Shown piece after piece: positions 18,601 to 28,731 of a stretch of DNA of 54,024 nt; the first letter of the stretch is position 1, and every line of letters begins with the position of its first letter. Source of the DNA: an uncultured bacterium (GTDB lineage Bacteria > Patescibacteriota > Minisyncoccia > Phycocordibacterales > PALSA-1337); assembly GCA_903872035.1 (NCBI GenBank), contig CAIQIZ010000011.1, positions 1 to 54,024 on the forward strand. Direction: 5' to 3'. The notes beneath the pieces were generated by a model. That model worked only from the letters and a program-made list of their open reading frames with translations. It had not been told where the DNA came from and did no database searches. A program made the translations under genes and the position numbers.

Positions 18601-18764
18601 AATAAGGACTGGCCGAGAGTATCGAATGTAAAATCGTGCATCGGATACGTGCTCGTCTGAGCAATCGCTAGTTTAGGAAACACCATCAGATAACCGACCA
18701 CGAGTGACGCCAAAGTGCCGCTTAATATAGCGGCTATAATAAGCGGACGAGATTTATTTTTCAT
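15636..18764 (-). CDS. Large secreted CotH-like protein with IPT/TIG domain and Ser/Pro/Thr-rich tail
   Basis: 1042 aa with an N-terminal signal or anchor (IIAAILSGTLASLVVGYLMV). Residues about 130-330 resemble CotH spore-coat-kinase-like proteins: REYIIFKIFRAFGVPTTDI, then HNEDWGINLTTGKTEIIPHG followed by FDAAFS, matching the family's H-N-x-x and PWD-like Asp segments. After a middle region comes a Kre9/Knh1-like beta-domain (SNLSVGSHADIVWTGG ... YKIVIQDNNSGLSG). An IPT/TIG domain follows (LNSLSPNPATPNQTVTITG, about 860-945). A roughly 80-aa Ser/Pro/Thr linker (SPTPSPTPSS) ends in a short segment, VYWAFSRIMHAVLSR. A TATCAT box ends 6 nt before the ATG. The CotH call is moderate; kinase activity is not shown. 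Confidence 0.75.
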   Translation of the reverse strand: MKNKSRPLIIAAILSGTLASLVVGYLMVFPKLAIAQTSTYPMHDFTFDTLGQSLLITGTTPNPSGDLKESQNGATIQDWSIKYEWKGGMRSECRPPVLNVTFSSGNPDGKFHGLSTYDGKSILKYKKVRLIPECDGWNDYTANGSDIGFSGQLNVNLREYIIFKIFRAFGVPTTDIVGFANVRFLTTDPGYAGRTFRYMMVARDNESSDEVPFTTQFNLNSSLYESGDNQGGKASWTPNVINRLTSASIVSKTDNTDIHQLSFDPDTTIRLFLLTEVLNLEDVAPLHNEDWGINLTTGKTEIIPHGFDAAFSCGMTVADPANTYVSQLISGLSNDIRPSYQSSYYGIARNIFGSSASLDQMIALVNQFPYSNVDKTMLIEYLKIRFYQYASYFTSASFAQAMGQTYHPIAVTLPFTSKQVYESHLSAFLNHCALTKIRPPGVTANVVGVGTLQTSQGDQNWANATFNVDIHAGPSALQVLRSGAFAYTLVGTGDNHNSNINLSYDMPSTNVTDVPGPYYLISPNSTARFVLTGSVRRDGLLKDTYRVRLDSFQPNYKVVPFTFNASTNPLTFGALDPISVTAPATGSNLSVGSHADIVWTGGGNQLMQIWAEDSNGYNMYYLADPNRLASYANNTYTWTVGKYYYYNGNAWVLADIPSGSYKIVIQDNNSGLSGKSGEFTITDPNATPASVTIVGTPTLALKYDPSGGEAGLVNTFTVGINPGNVPQKLQKEGAFSIFDVTGNGFNWSGPETYTQRGATDDGFGYFNLPANTVSTFTVTMTANPKQMFAGAYHGSLTQVVLGQYPNLQFIPVTTANTTNNVVIIGEVSPYLNSLSPNPATPNQTVTITGVRFSKTAANVVTLMAQLAGRPSTPKTYSVVSANGSTLQFVPNVPVGVYSVQVTHPVTGSSNNMTLTISGIASSPTPIPYSQGSVSAPTPSPTPSSTPAPASESARTSSYYAGSSASQSSSPSPTPSISHAPSPTPSVSVTASPTPSSSPSPTPSHTPSPSSSPAAMDLNNGSSEFTASVYWAFSRIMHAVLSR

Positions 18765-18770
18765 GTCCTA

Positions 18771-18776
18771 ATGATA
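18771..18776 (-). promoter_or_regulatory. -10 box (TATCAT) of the CotH-like gene
   Basis: TATCAT read leftwards, then exactly 6 nt, then the ATG at 18764. It is divergent from the box of the next gene. Confidence 0.5.
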
Positions 18777-18815
18777 ACTTTATTATCACCGCCATGATAG
18801 TGGATAACTCCGTGT

Positions 18816-18821
18816 TACAAT
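18816..18821 (+). promoter_or_regulatory. -10 box (TACAAT) of the 18828 gene
   Basis: TACAAT, then GCCGCC, then ATG at 18828. The transcript would be leaderless and no Shine-Dalgarno fits. Confidence 0.55.
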
Positions 18822-18827
18822 GCCGCC

Positions 18828-19646
18828 ATGAAGACAGCACTAAAGATTGTAGCCTCCGTGATCGTCTGCATATTCGCTTTGATCGGCGTAGTCATGACGA
18901 TTGGCTTCGTCGCAATCAGGCTTCATTTGACCAACGTTCCTGGCATCGTTGATAACCAACATGATTATTTCAAGGACCAAGCCACAAGCGGGCAAAGCGG
19001 CAGCTACACAGATACCGAGTGGATAAAAAGCTCCGAATGGCAATCATTGAAGATAGCCATCTTCAAAGATCAATCGGATATTGAACGTGCGGCGAAAGCG
19101 GCTGATATCTCGCCACGCATGATAGTAGCGCCGCTCATCGTCGAACAGTTACGCCTATTCACAGACAATCGCGATCTATTCAAGAGCGTCTTCGAGCCAC
19201 TAAAGATCCTGGGTGTCCAAAGCCAATATTCCTGGGGAGTCATGGGAATCAAACAGGAAACGGCCAGACAGATCGAGGTTGGCGTAAGATCCAGCACCTC
19301 CACATATTATCTCGGACCAAAATACGAACACCTGCTCGATTCAACCTCGACCAATCCTGATACCACAAGGTTCAATCGCCTGACAGACGACAAGAATAGA
19401 TACTATTCATACCTCTACGCGGCTCTCTACGAAAAAGAGATACTGGGCCAATGGCAGAAGGCCGGTATAGATATCTCCAACCGACCAGATGTTCTCTTCA
19501 CTCTTTTCAACATCGGCTTTTCGCACTCTATTCCCCACACCGATCCACAAGTCGGCGGTGCAGAGATCAAGATAGGTTCTGTTACCTATAGTTTCGGCGG
19601 ACTAGCCGCGGATTTCTACTACTCAAGCGAGCTGTCTGAATTTTGA
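18828..19646 (+). CDS. Membrane-anchored protein of unknown function, possibly lysozyme-like fold
   Basis: 272 aa. One N-terminal membrane segment (IVASVIVCIFALIGVVMTIG) is followed by an extracytoplasmic domain. The core has ISPRMIVAPLIVEQLRLF, then SQYSWGVMGIKQETARQIE, then a stretch rich in Tyr and Asn. The order of an Ile-x-Pro helix, a Glu and a Ser-x-Gly-x-Met-Gly-Ile-Lys turn recalls lytic-transglycosylase-like proteins. I cannot name a family with confidence. It is transcribed alone, divergent from the CotH-like gene, and its stop codon directly abuts the stop of the converging PMT gene. Confidence 0.7.
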   Translation: MKTALKIVASVIVCIFALIGVVMTIGFVAIRLHLTNVPGIVDNQHDYFKDQATSGQSGSYTDTEWIKSSEWQSLKIAIFKDQSDIERAAKAADISPRMIVAPLIVEQLRLFTDNRDLFKSVFEPLKILGVQSQYSWGVMGIKQETARQIEVGVRSSTSTYYLGPKYEHLLDSTSTNPDTTRFNRLTDDKNRYYSYLYAALYEKEILGQWQKAGIDISNRPDVLFTLFNIGFSHSIPHTDPQVGGAEIKIGSVTYSFGGLAADFYYSSELSEF

Positions 19647-21113
19647 TCACCTCCAGTTTGGGAACCACATCCTGGACTGTAATTGTTCTTGTGAGAGAGG
19701 GGTACCGTATGATATCGGACTCCAGAAAATGAAAGCTGTCAGAGCCAATAGGATGGCCGCGCCTATCAGGATATATTTGCGCCTGCCTTTGAGCTGATCA
19801 AGAATGTAGGCGATCGCCAATATTGAAAAAACAAGGGCAGCCTGATAATGGTAGAGGAACATGACTCGGCCAATGAAAATGAATGGCAGGAAATTCACAA
19901 GGAATCCGACGGCGATGAATACCGGTGCACGATGGACGATCTTTCGATCTTTCACCAATGATCCGATCGACAGCAACCATAGACCGTTCACGATGAGGCC
20001 GGTCATGACCAAGGCTCCAAGCCAGTATATGAAGGGATTGCCGAAGAGATAAATATAAGAATTGACATCTCGGTCAGCGATCGGCGCCGTTGCAGTCCCC
20101 TCCACCATCGCTGCCGTCGACGAAGCTGACCCCTGCCAGTAGAATATCGGTCTGGCCATGAATGGCCAGGTATACCATTTGCTGGAATATTGATGGGCAG
20201 CATTCATGTGAGCGTTCACACTGTACATCTGTTCATTCAGTTCAAAAAATTTGACTAGGAAACCCGGCGTAGAGATGGTCGGATCGTTACGGTATGTACT
20301 ATCGATCAAAGTCTTTTGGAATGCTGCCGACATGAAGGCGTTTCCCTGGCCAGACTTTGGCAACAAGGTAAAATGCACAGCGAAAGTCACCATGTACACG
20401 GTTAGACCGACGACCAACAGCACGACAAAAAACTTGATGGCATGCTTTATAGCCACCATCTTTCGAGGCGCTCCGACGATATCCCAGAGTTCGATAAGCA
20501 CTATGATCAGGCTGAAGGCTAAACCTGTCCATTTGAAATCGAAAGCCACCGCTGCCCATAGAGCCGTTAAGATAAGCCATCCACAACGTCGCATTTCGAA
20601 GCGCTTCGTAAATGTAACCGGCACTTTCAAGGAACGATATTGCAGATACGCAGCCAAGGATGTAAATCCTGCCAAGATAAGCATGCTATCCAGAAAGGCG
20701 AACCTGGATTGGACAAGCAAAGAATTCTCCAGGATTATGAAAAGGCCTGCCGAAAAAGCCGCCAAAGCAGAAAAGCGCAGACGCCGACAGAGCCAGTATA
20801 CGACCAGAGGCAATAGGATACCGGCTAGAAGAGGCAGAAGCCGATACCAAATGTATGTATCCGTCTGATACTTGTTCCCGATGTTCGAATAATCATGATT
20901 GATGCCGCTGATACCAGAAAGATGACCCGCAGCGGCGAGCAAGAGCTTCCCCAACGGCGGGTGAGGATCGAAATAGTATGTTCCCAAAGAGTAATCGTTG
21001 GCATACGTCACGAAATAGACCTCGTCAAAGACGACTTCAGCCGGACGCGGAAAGAACAAAAGATGCGTAGCGGCGCTTAGGACAAAGAGTGCCAATAGAA
21101 GGTATTTATTCAT
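19647..21113 (-). CDS. PMT-family (GT39) dolichyl-phosphate-mannose-protein mannosyltransferase-like membrane protein
   Basis: 488 aa, polytopic with roughly ten or more hydrophobic segments. The diagnostic N-terminal loop is present: FDEVYF with D30-E31, then YYFDPHPPLGKLLLA. This is the acidic catalytic loop and second conserved motif of GT39 protein O-mannosyltransferases, which move mannose from a polyprenyl phosphate to Ser/Thr of exported proteins. Its start overlaps the end of the GT2 gene by 8 nt, so the two are co-translated. The substrate is not shown. The two Ser/Thr-rich secreted giants nearby are obvious candidates. Confidence 0.88.
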   Translation of the reverse strand: MNKYLLLALFVLSAATHLLFFPRPAEVVFDEVYFVTYANDYSLGTYYFDPHPPLGKLLLAAAGHLSGISGINHDYSNIGNKYQTDTYIWYRLLPLLAGILLPLVVYWLCRRLRFSALAAFSAGLFIILENSLLVQSRFAFLDSMLILAGFTSLAAYLQYRSLKVPVTFTKRFEMRRCGWLILTALWAAVAFDFKWTGLAFSLIIVLIELWDIVGAPRKMVAIKHAIKFFVVLLVVGLTVYMVTFAVHFTLLPKSGQGNAFMSAAFQKTLIDSTYRNDPTISTPGFLVKFFELNEQMYSVNAHMNAAHQYSSKWYTWPFMARPIFYWQGSASSTAAMVEGTATAPIADRDVNSYIYLFGNPFIYWLGALVMTGLIVNGLWLLSIGSLVKDRKIVHRAPVFIAVGFLVNFLPFIFIGRVMFLYHYQAALVFSILAIAYILDQLKGRRKYILIGAAILLALTAFIFWSPISYGTPLSQEQLQSRMWFPNWR

Positions 21114-21807
21114 GCTTAAAATATAAATCGCGATAGACTAGCCAGCTGTCCTTCAAGGCTCTCATGATAACATGCGGCTTGGCACCACTGGAATGACCGA
21201 GTTGACGCGGTAAATGCTTAACCGGAACCTCCTTGAAAGCCAGGCCGGACCGCTTCAAACGGATAAGCAATTCCGCCGAAAACATCGCTCCGCCAGAGAT
21301 CATTGGCAGATCGGACACTGCTTCAGTCTTGAATAATTTGAAGGCGCAGTCTATATCACGAACCTTCAATCCAAAGACTGTCCGTATAAATATATTCCAA
21401 AGGAAAGCATTCAGGAGACGAAGATGGTTATCTTTGCGCGGATTCCGGAATCCAATTATAATTTTGTATTCCGGTACCCATGGCAATAATTTCTTGATCT
21501 CCCCGATATCAAATTGCAGATCGCCATCGGTGAAAAAGACATATTCAAAACGGGCAGACTCGATTCCGCTCATGACTGCCGCACCATATCCTTTGTTGAG
21601 CCGATGATGAACCAGGCGAATTCGTGGATCTCCCGCCGCGATCTCTTCGGCGATCTCTCGAGTCCGGTCTGTACTTCCGTCATTGACGATGATGACTTCG
21701 AAATCAGTTATCTCCCGAATCGTCGTGAGGACATGCGAAACAGCGTCTGTAGCCGATCTGATATTTTCCTCTTCATTGTGAAAAGGTAAGAATACTGATA
21801 AGCGCAT
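21106..21807 (-). CDS. GT2 glycosyltransferase, polyprenyl-phosphate mannose synthase (DPM1)-like
   Basis: 233 aa. It has the GT-A fold signature of DPM1-like enzymes: LSVFLPFHNEEENI, VIIVNDGSTDRT, LNKGYGAAVMSGI, FTDGDLQFD (the DxD-type metal site), IIIGFRNPRKD and DIDCAFKLF. There is no C-terminal membrane pair, so it is the short, soluble type. It likely makes the polyprenyl-phosphate sugar used by the overlapping PMT gene. Its start codon overlaps the stop of the preceding gene by one base (TGATG). Confidence 0.88.
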   Translation of the reverse strand: MRLSVFLPFHNEEENIRSATDAVSHVLTTIREITDFEVIIVNDGSTDRTREIAEEIAAGDPRIRLVHHRLNKGYGAAVMSGIESARFEYVFFTDGDLQFDIGEIKKLLPWVPEYKIIIGFRNPRKDNHLRLLNAFLWNIFIRTVFGLKVRDIDCAFKLFKTEAVSDLPMISGGAMFSAELLIRLKRSGLAFKEVPVKHLPRQLGHSSGAKPHVIMRALKDSWLVYRDLYFKHE

Positions 21808-22385
21808 CAGATATAGTAGAACTCCTCAAAGACTTTCCTGTACCTTCCGATCGTTTGTTTGGCTTCATATTGATTCAAGACAAATCCTGGGGTGTGGGCG
21901 ATCTCGTTTCTGACTTTATGCGCTTCCCAGGCATCATCCAAAGATTTCATATCTCCTTTCGCCACCCTTTTCAATTTTTCACCGATACTCTCGCCACGGT
22001 ATCCCATCTTTGTCAGCAGATCGTCTAGGATGATATCAGCATCGATTATGGCCTGTTTCCAATCATTCTCATTGTGAGACTCGATATGCTTCATGGTATT
22101 TTCCCAGCGATGAGCCATGACCGTGTCGCCTGCATTTCCAGCCTCGAAGGCCGGCTCGACTTTGAGGTCGTGCATGGCCCCTTCTTTATTACGGATCTTT
22201 TTCAAGCCTTCGACACAATAAATGATACCTATTAGAAGGAAAAATGAGATAGGTATAGAGATGCCTACGAGGAATCCGAAGATATGTTGGACAGATACTA
22301 TCGCCGATGGGTACCAGTTGATGAGCTTAGTCAGCAGTTCATTGATGATCGGCACCATTCCGCTCGGATGTGCTATTGGGGTCAT
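21807..22385 (-). CDS. Small membrane protein with a cytoplasmic helical domain, unknown function
   Basis: 192 aa. One or two N-terminal membrane segments (FGFLVGISIPISFFLLIGII) precede a Lys/Glu-rich hydrophilic domain with WKQAIIDADIILDDLLTKMG, then AHKVRNEIAHTPGF and a terminal FEEFYYI. I have a general impression that such proteins recur in Patescibacteria, but cannot name a family. It is first in an apparent operon with the DPM1-like and PMT genes. TATACT ends 7 nt before the ATG. Confidence 0.75.
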   Translation of the reverse strand: MTPIAHPSGMVPIINELLTKLINWYPSAIVSVQHIFGFLVGISIPISFFLLIGIIYCVEGLKKIRNKEGAMHDLKVEPAFEAGNAGDTVMAHRWENTMKHIESHNENDWKQAIIDADIILDDLLTKMGYRGESIGEKLKRVAKGDMKSLDDAWEAHKVRNEIAHTPGFVLNQYEAKQTIGRYRKVFEEFYYI

Positions 22386-22392
22386 GGATTAT

Positions 22393-22398
22393 AGTATA
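22393..22398 (-). promoter_or_regulatory. -10 box (TATACT) of the 22385 operon
   Basis: TATACT, then ATAATCC (7 nt), then ATG at 22385, read leftwards. This would be the promoter of the membrane protein-GT2-PMT operon. Confidence 0.5.
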
Positions 22399-22479
22399 GC
22401 GACAAGTGAGGAATTGTGGAAGCGAAGCTTACACATATTCCGAGCGCAGTCGATATATGAGCGAAGCGAATATACAACT

Positions 22480-23949
22480 CTATTGCTCATTCAGAAAATC
22501 CTTACCGGCGGAGAAAAGCGCAGTTTCATCACCATGTCGAGCTGTGAGCTGAAGGCCGATGGGTAAAACCCCTACGCTTCCACAAGGTATGGAAACAGCC
22601 GGCATACCGGTTATGTTAGCTGTCACGGTAAATATATCCTCGAGATACATAGCAACCGGGTCGTCGGTTTTTTCGCCTATATTGAAAGCTGGAGAAGGCG
22701 CTGTTGGAGTAGCAACAAGGTCGACGTCTTGAAAAGCTTTAAGGAAATCGTCAGTTATCATGCGTCGTACCGCATTGGCACGATTGTAATAAGCGTCGTA
22801 ATAGCCTGAGGACAACACATAGGTTCCAAGAAGGATCCGACGGATGACCTCTCGGCCTAGGCCGGCGCGGCGAGTTTCGAAATAATCATCGATACCATTC
22901 TTCCCATCAACATGCAGACCGAATCTGACACCATCGAATCGCGCCATGTTAGCGGATACTTCGGCCGGCATCACGATGTAATACACCATTAGAGCATAAG
23001 AGATATTTGGTAACTGGATATCACGGATCTCATAACCCTTCTCTTTAAATAATGTAAGAGCCGATTCAAATGATTTCAAAACATCCTTATTGATACCATC
23101 TCCCCCAAGGAAATGTCGGGGTACCCCAATGATTGGTTTGGCAGATAGGAGGCCAGGCCTTGGTAGCCTTGTAGCGAAGGCCTGGCCTCTGTGTTCATCG
23201 ACTGTCGTACCATCTTTAATATCTTTTCCACGAATAGCATTGAAAACGATTTCCGCATCGGTGACTGTCTTTGTGAGCGGTCCTATCTGATCGAGCGAGG
23301 AACCCATGGCCATAACGCCATAGCGTGAGACAGCTCCATATGTAGGCTTGAGTCCGACAACGCCACAGAAACTCGCTGGCTGGCGTATGGATCCCCCAGT
23401 ATCAGAACCGAGAGCAAAGAGCGATCCGTCCATAGCCACGGATGCAGCCGACCCTCCTGAGGAACCACCAGCGACACGCTTCAGATCAAAAGGATTCTTG
23501 GTGACACCATAAGCCGAGTTCTCGGTAGAGCCGCCCATCGCAAATTCATCCATATTAGTTCGACCCAGGAATATCGCACCCTCCTTCTCAAGTTTGGAAA
23601 TGACAGTCGCATTATAAGTCGCATGATAGTCCTCCAAGATCTTTGAGGAACTGCTGGCAATCTTGCCCTTAATGAGAATATTGTCTTTGGTGGCGCAAGG
23701 AATACCCAGAAGCATCGAGCCTTGATCTTCGATCTTTGATTTTTTGTTTCTAATTTCGGCTATTTTAACATCTGCTTTCTTCGCCGCTTCCAACGCATCA
23801 TCGAAGACTTGAAGATAAGCATTGATATCTTTATTCTTCTTGGCGATCACATCCAAATAGGCTTGCGTCAATTCAACCGAAGTAAAATCGCCAGCCATCA
23901 GATGGTCATGGGCCTTCTTTATCGTTAAGTTGTGCAAATCGATTTTCAT
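22480..23949 (-). CDS. gatA: Glutamyl-tRNA(Gln) / aspartyl-tRNA(Asn) amidotransferase subunit A
   Basis: 489 aa, close to the family's length. The amidase triad is visible: K88 (ATKDNIL), S162 (AGGSSGG) and S186 (SDTGGSIRQPASFCG). GatA frees ammonia from glutamine and, with GatB and GatC, converts misacylated Glu-tRNA(Gln). It lies 16 nt downstream of gatC; gatB is not in the window. A 41-nt perfect hairpin (23149-23189) lies in frame and adds about 15-20 residues (GQAFATRLPRPGLLS) just before the conserved IIGVPRHF segment, where other GatA proteins have a loop. Confidence 0.97.
   Translation of the reverse strand: MKIDLHNLTIKKAHDHLMAGDFTSVELTQAYLDVIAKKNKDINAYLQVFDDALEAAKKADVKIAEIRNKKSKIEDQGSMLLGIPCATKDNILIKGKIASSSSKILEDYHATYNATVISKLEKEGAIFLGRTNMDEFAMGGSTENSAYGVTKNPFDLKRVAGGSSGGSAASVAMDGSLFALGSDTGGSIRQPASFCGVVGLKPTYGAVSRYGVMAMGSSLDQIGPLTKTVTDAEIVFNAIRGKDIKDGTTVDEHRGQAFATRLPRPGLLSAKPIIGVPRHFLGGDGINKDVLKSFESALTLFKEKGYEIRDIQLPNISYALMVYYIVMPAEVSANMARFDGVRFGLHVDGKNGIDDYFETRRAGLGREVIRRILLGTYVLSSGYYDAYYNRANAVRRMITDDFLKAFQDVDLVATPTAPSPAFNIGEKTDDPVAMYLEDIFTVTANITGMPAVSIPCGSVGVLPIGLQLTARHGDETALFSAGKDFLNEQ
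23149..23189. repeat. Palindromic insertion in gatA
   Basis: Two perfect 13-bp arms (GAGGCCAGGCCTT, and its complement at 23177-23189) enclose a 15-nt loop. The element is translated as part of GatA at a variable loop. It is GC-rich relative to its flanks. Confidence 0.8.
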
Positions 23950-23965
23950 ATTTACTCTTATGCGA

Positions 23966-24259
23966 TTAGTCTTGCGCGATAATCTTCTTCACAGCAATGA
24001 AATCCCCTTCTCTATCTGGCGCTTCATCAAGCAACCGCTCGCGATCTTCTGGCGAGACAGACTCTACTACGTCTGGACGCATGACATTCTTCACGGCACC
24101 GACGCGACCCTCAGCATCCATCTTTACCGGCACTTTCTTCAATTGGTCGACATAAGCCAAAATGGAGTCGAACTCTTTGATGAGCGACTTCTTATCCTCT
24201 TCGCTGAGCTTTATGCGGCTCAAGGTAGCCAAATGTTCCAATTCTTTGACGGTAATCAT
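23966..24259 (-). CDS. gatC: Amidotransferase subunit C
   Basis: 97 aa, typical size. Family pattern: VKELEHLATLSRIKLSEED, then a helix ending FDSILAYVDQL, the MRPDVV segment and a C-terminal FIAVKKII. GatC is the clamp that holds GatA and GatB together. It is first of a gatC-gatA pair. A TACAAT box lies about 20 nt upstream of the ATG and a weak TAAATA lies 6 nt upstream. Confidence 0.95.
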   Translation of the reverse strand: MITVKELEHLATLSRIKLSEEDKKSLIKEFDSILAYVDQLKKVPVKMDAEGRVGAVKNVMRPDVVESVSPEDRERLLDEAPDREGDFIAVKKIIAQD

Positions 24260-24323
24260 GCTGTTTATTTATTAGGCGATTGTAACATGCTGCAAAGAGA
24301 CGCGAAAGTACAGCTCAACCCAC

Positions 24324-26579
<2,256 letters not shown>

Positions 26580-26592
26580 CTATCATAATTTA

Positions 26593-27147
26593 TCAATCTG
26601 GACTCGGCGCTTGTTGTGATTGATTGGTGATAATGATCTCTGGAACAGTATATTCTAAATAAGTCAGCCTGATAGCTCTTTCTGTTGTACGCGGCCCAGC
26701 CAGAGGACAGCTGCTACCGTCGCTCATATTGTATCCTCGTGACTCTACGATAGACTTTGGATTAAAAGGACTTGAATCGTCACGTCCAATAGTTATAGTG
26801 ACCAACGCACAAGTTGATCCAAAAAATATCGGTATGGGCGGCGTTTGTTTAACAGAGTCATGAAAATGCATATCCGGCACGTCGTTCTTGTTAACATTAA
26901 CATCAAAAGCTATTCCCAGATTTTGACCATTACAGGAAAAATATGCGAATTTATTCTGGAAGGCTTGAGCCACGCATTCTATCCCGCTATCTGCCGCGTA
27001 GATCGCCATCGTCGAATCACGTGCCACCGATGCCAAAATCATTTGTTTGCGGCTGATAGACGCGATGAAAGCAGCGATGGACAAGACGATCGCTGAAACG
27101 ATGATGGCGAAGAGGAGCGTATAGCCTTTTTGTCCGTGTATCATCAT
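26593..27147 (-). CDS. PilX-like minor pilin / pilus assembly protein
   Basis: About 185 aa. A prepilin-like N-terminus (MMIHGQKG, then YTLLFAIIVSAIVLSIAAF) without the usual Glu5 is followed by ISRKQMILASVARDSTMAIY and ADSGIECVAQAF, the PilX/GspK-like pattern of a long helix ending in AADSG. I chose the ATG at 27147 because it follows the upstream TAA by one base (TAATATG). A start at 27162 is also possible. It is last in the pseudopilin series before ligA. Confidence 0.75.
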   Translation of the reverse strand: MMIHGQKGYTLLFAIIVSAIVLSIAAFIASISRKQMILASVARDSTMAIYAADSGIECVAQAFQNKFAYFSCNGQNLGIAFDVNVNKNDVPDMHFHDSVKQTPPIPIFFGSTCALVTITIGRDDSSPFNPKSIVESRGYNMSDGSSCPLAGPRTTERAIRLTYLEYTVPEIIITNQSQQAPSPD

Positions 27148-27148
27148 A

Positions 27149-27571
27149 TTATCGTATGCCATTAGTAATTAATTCTCGTAAATTCACACTATCGCTCCCA
27201 CCGGAAGGAGTTGCCCAAGAAACTTTTACATTTGGCATATATTGAGTTGTAGTGCCGGTCGATAACCAGTCGGTGGTTATAGTGAACAATTGACGCTCCC
27301 CGGTATTAGTACAAAGAAGGTCCGTAACACAATCGCTCCAACCCGTGGGAAATTGACCGCCAGCAGTGGCTAATGAGTTGTCTTTTTGATTGCTGATATA
27401 TTCGAGAGCCTCCTGTGCCAGATTGTAGGCGACTGCCTCATTACGCGCGTTAAGAGCCGCGGTATAAGCTTTGTTGGCAGCGGTGAGCGGTCCGGCGATA
27501 GCTATCATCAGGATGGCGATGGCCACCAGTGTCTCGACTATCGTAAATCCTTTTTGATTTCTCGTGATCAT
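27149..27571 (-). CDS. PilV-like type IV pseudopilin
   Basis: About 140 aa from the ATG at 27571. The start was chosen because MITRNQKG followed by FTIVETLVAIAILMIAIAGP is a textbook prepilin leader with Gly-Phe cleavage site and Glu5; longer starts add an unrelated 37-aa tail. The sequence ANKAYTAALNARNEAVAYNL then AQEALEYI fits PilV/GspI. It is expected to be cleaved by the PilD gene in the same cluster and to join the pilus tip complex. Confidence 0.85.
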   Translation of the reverse strand: MITRNQKGFTIVETLVAIAILMIAIAGPLTAANKAYTAALNARNEAVAYNLAQEALEYISNQKDNSLATAGGQFPTGWSDCVTDLLCTNTGERQLFTITTDWLSTGTTTQYMPNVKVSWATPSGGSDSVNLRELITNGIR

Positions 27572-27579
27572 AAGATTGA

Positions 27580-28098
27580 TTAATCGGCGATACGCTGGGA
27601 AACGCCTGTCTGAATATCGAATGAATTTTGATCCTGCGAGCGCGCGCCGACAGAAGAACCTGCGAGGTGGATAAATATCCAATTATAGCCACCTGGACGC
27701 GCGGTCATTGTTAACTCTGAACCGCTCAAAGCGATACCACTATCGAGAATTGGGGAGGAACTATATGAGCCACAACCAGATTGTGACTTGTATATATTAT
27801 CCGAGATTACATATGTATATGTAATAGGGTTCTTACAACTATCAACATTAGGCGATAAAAACGAAACGCTATTAGACCCGCCGACAAATTTCGAACCCAT
27901 GCGCATTTCTCTGGACATCATTTCCAAAGCAGACGAAACATTGGTTATAGTCTTTTGCAGAGTCTGCGCTTGTCTATTTAAGGCCGTGATTCGCACCAGA
28001 GAACCGATCGCAAATACAGCTACTACGGTAAATATTCCCAGGGATACGAGCATCTCCAGAAGAGTGAAACCGCTTTGTTTGTGATGATGCGTAATCAT
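27580..28098 (-). CDS. PilW/GspJ-like type IV pseudopilin
   Basis: About 172 aa. MITHHHKQSG then FTLLEMLVSLGIFTVVAVFA is a class III leader with Glu5. LNRQAQTLQKTITNVSSALE then MMSREMRMG matches the PilW/GspJ N-terminal helix. I prefer the ATG at 28098; an upstream GTG at 28110 would add four residues. It sits 17 nt after the GspH-like gene and 8 nt before the PilV-like start. Confidence 0.85.
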   Translation of the reverse strand: MITHHHKQSGFTLLEMLVSLGIFTVVAVFAIGSLVRITALNRQAQTLQKTITNVSSALEMMSREMRMGSKFVGGSNSVSFLSPNVDSCKNPITYTYVISDNIYKSQSGCGSYSSSPILDSGIALSGSELTMTARPGGYNWIFIHLAGSSVGARSQDQNSFDIQTGVSQRIAD

Positions 28099-28115
28099 GA
28101 ATGTGACCACCGCTC

Positions 28116-28724
28116 TTAGTATGTTGTGCTACTAGTACTACCGGTGTAACAGGTCGTATCGCTTTCCACACTGATCTGGCCGCTTTGACGAACGATAATA
28201 TTACGACAAGAGGTCTTATCGCCGGATATGATCGTTAACCTGACAAAGTTATATGTCGTCGTTTTATTAAGATTGGGGGCAATGATTATCGCGCTAGGAT
28301 CAGGTCTTTTGAATGTGATATCTACGGTACCAGCGGAACTAGAATCACAACTACTACCATTTCCGATGCAGATATTGGATATCAGAGCGTTTTGTTGCAA
28401 ATGATAAGTGGTCACGGAACCGTCACCGACGACGTCATATACCCCATCGCTATTTGTATCGATGAATAATGGGAAGTAAGAAGTGTTCATCCGAAATTCT
28501 ACTCCGTATGGATAGCTGAAATTAGGACTGCTGGCGCTTGTCGTCATGACGCTTACGCCATACGTCTGTGCCTGACGAATGACTAGGGCGATATCGTAGG
28601 CCGTGTTGGTAAGCAATATGCCAGAATTATAAGAGTTATACCTAGCCAAAACGAGCGCTGTCATAAAGACAAAGATACTGATCGTAACCATGAGCTCTAT
28701 CAAAGTGAAGCCTCGCCTTGTCAT
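28116..28724 (-). CDS. GspH/FimT-like type IV pseudopilin
   Basis: 202 aa. The short leader MTRRG is followed by FTLIELMVTISIFVFMTALV. The helix continues into RYNSYNSGILLTNTAYDIAL then VIRQAQTYGVSV, as in GspH/FimT proteins. A DTNSDGVYD stretch could bind calcium. TATAAT ends 7 nt before the ATG, so the gene may have its own leaderless start inside the cluster, although pilD lies only 25 nt upstream. Confidence 0.85.
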   Translation of the reverse strand: MTRRGFTLIELMVTISIFVFMTALVLARYNSYNSGILLTNTAYDIALVIRQAQTYGVSVMTTSASSPNFSYPYGVEFRMNTSYFPLFIDTNSDGVYDVVGDGSVTTYHLQQNALISNICIGNGSSCDSSSAGTVDITFKRPDPSAIIIAPNLNKTTTYNFVRLTIISGDKTSCRNIIVRQSGQISVESDTTCYTGSTSSTTY

Positions 28725-28731
28725 ATATAGA

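Noticed and set aside
27572-27682. 37-residue N-terminal extension of the PilV-like pseudopilin
   Set aside because: Prepilin leaders are short and basic and end at Gly-Phe. The extension overlaps the upstream pseudopilin gene and reads like out-of-frame sequence.
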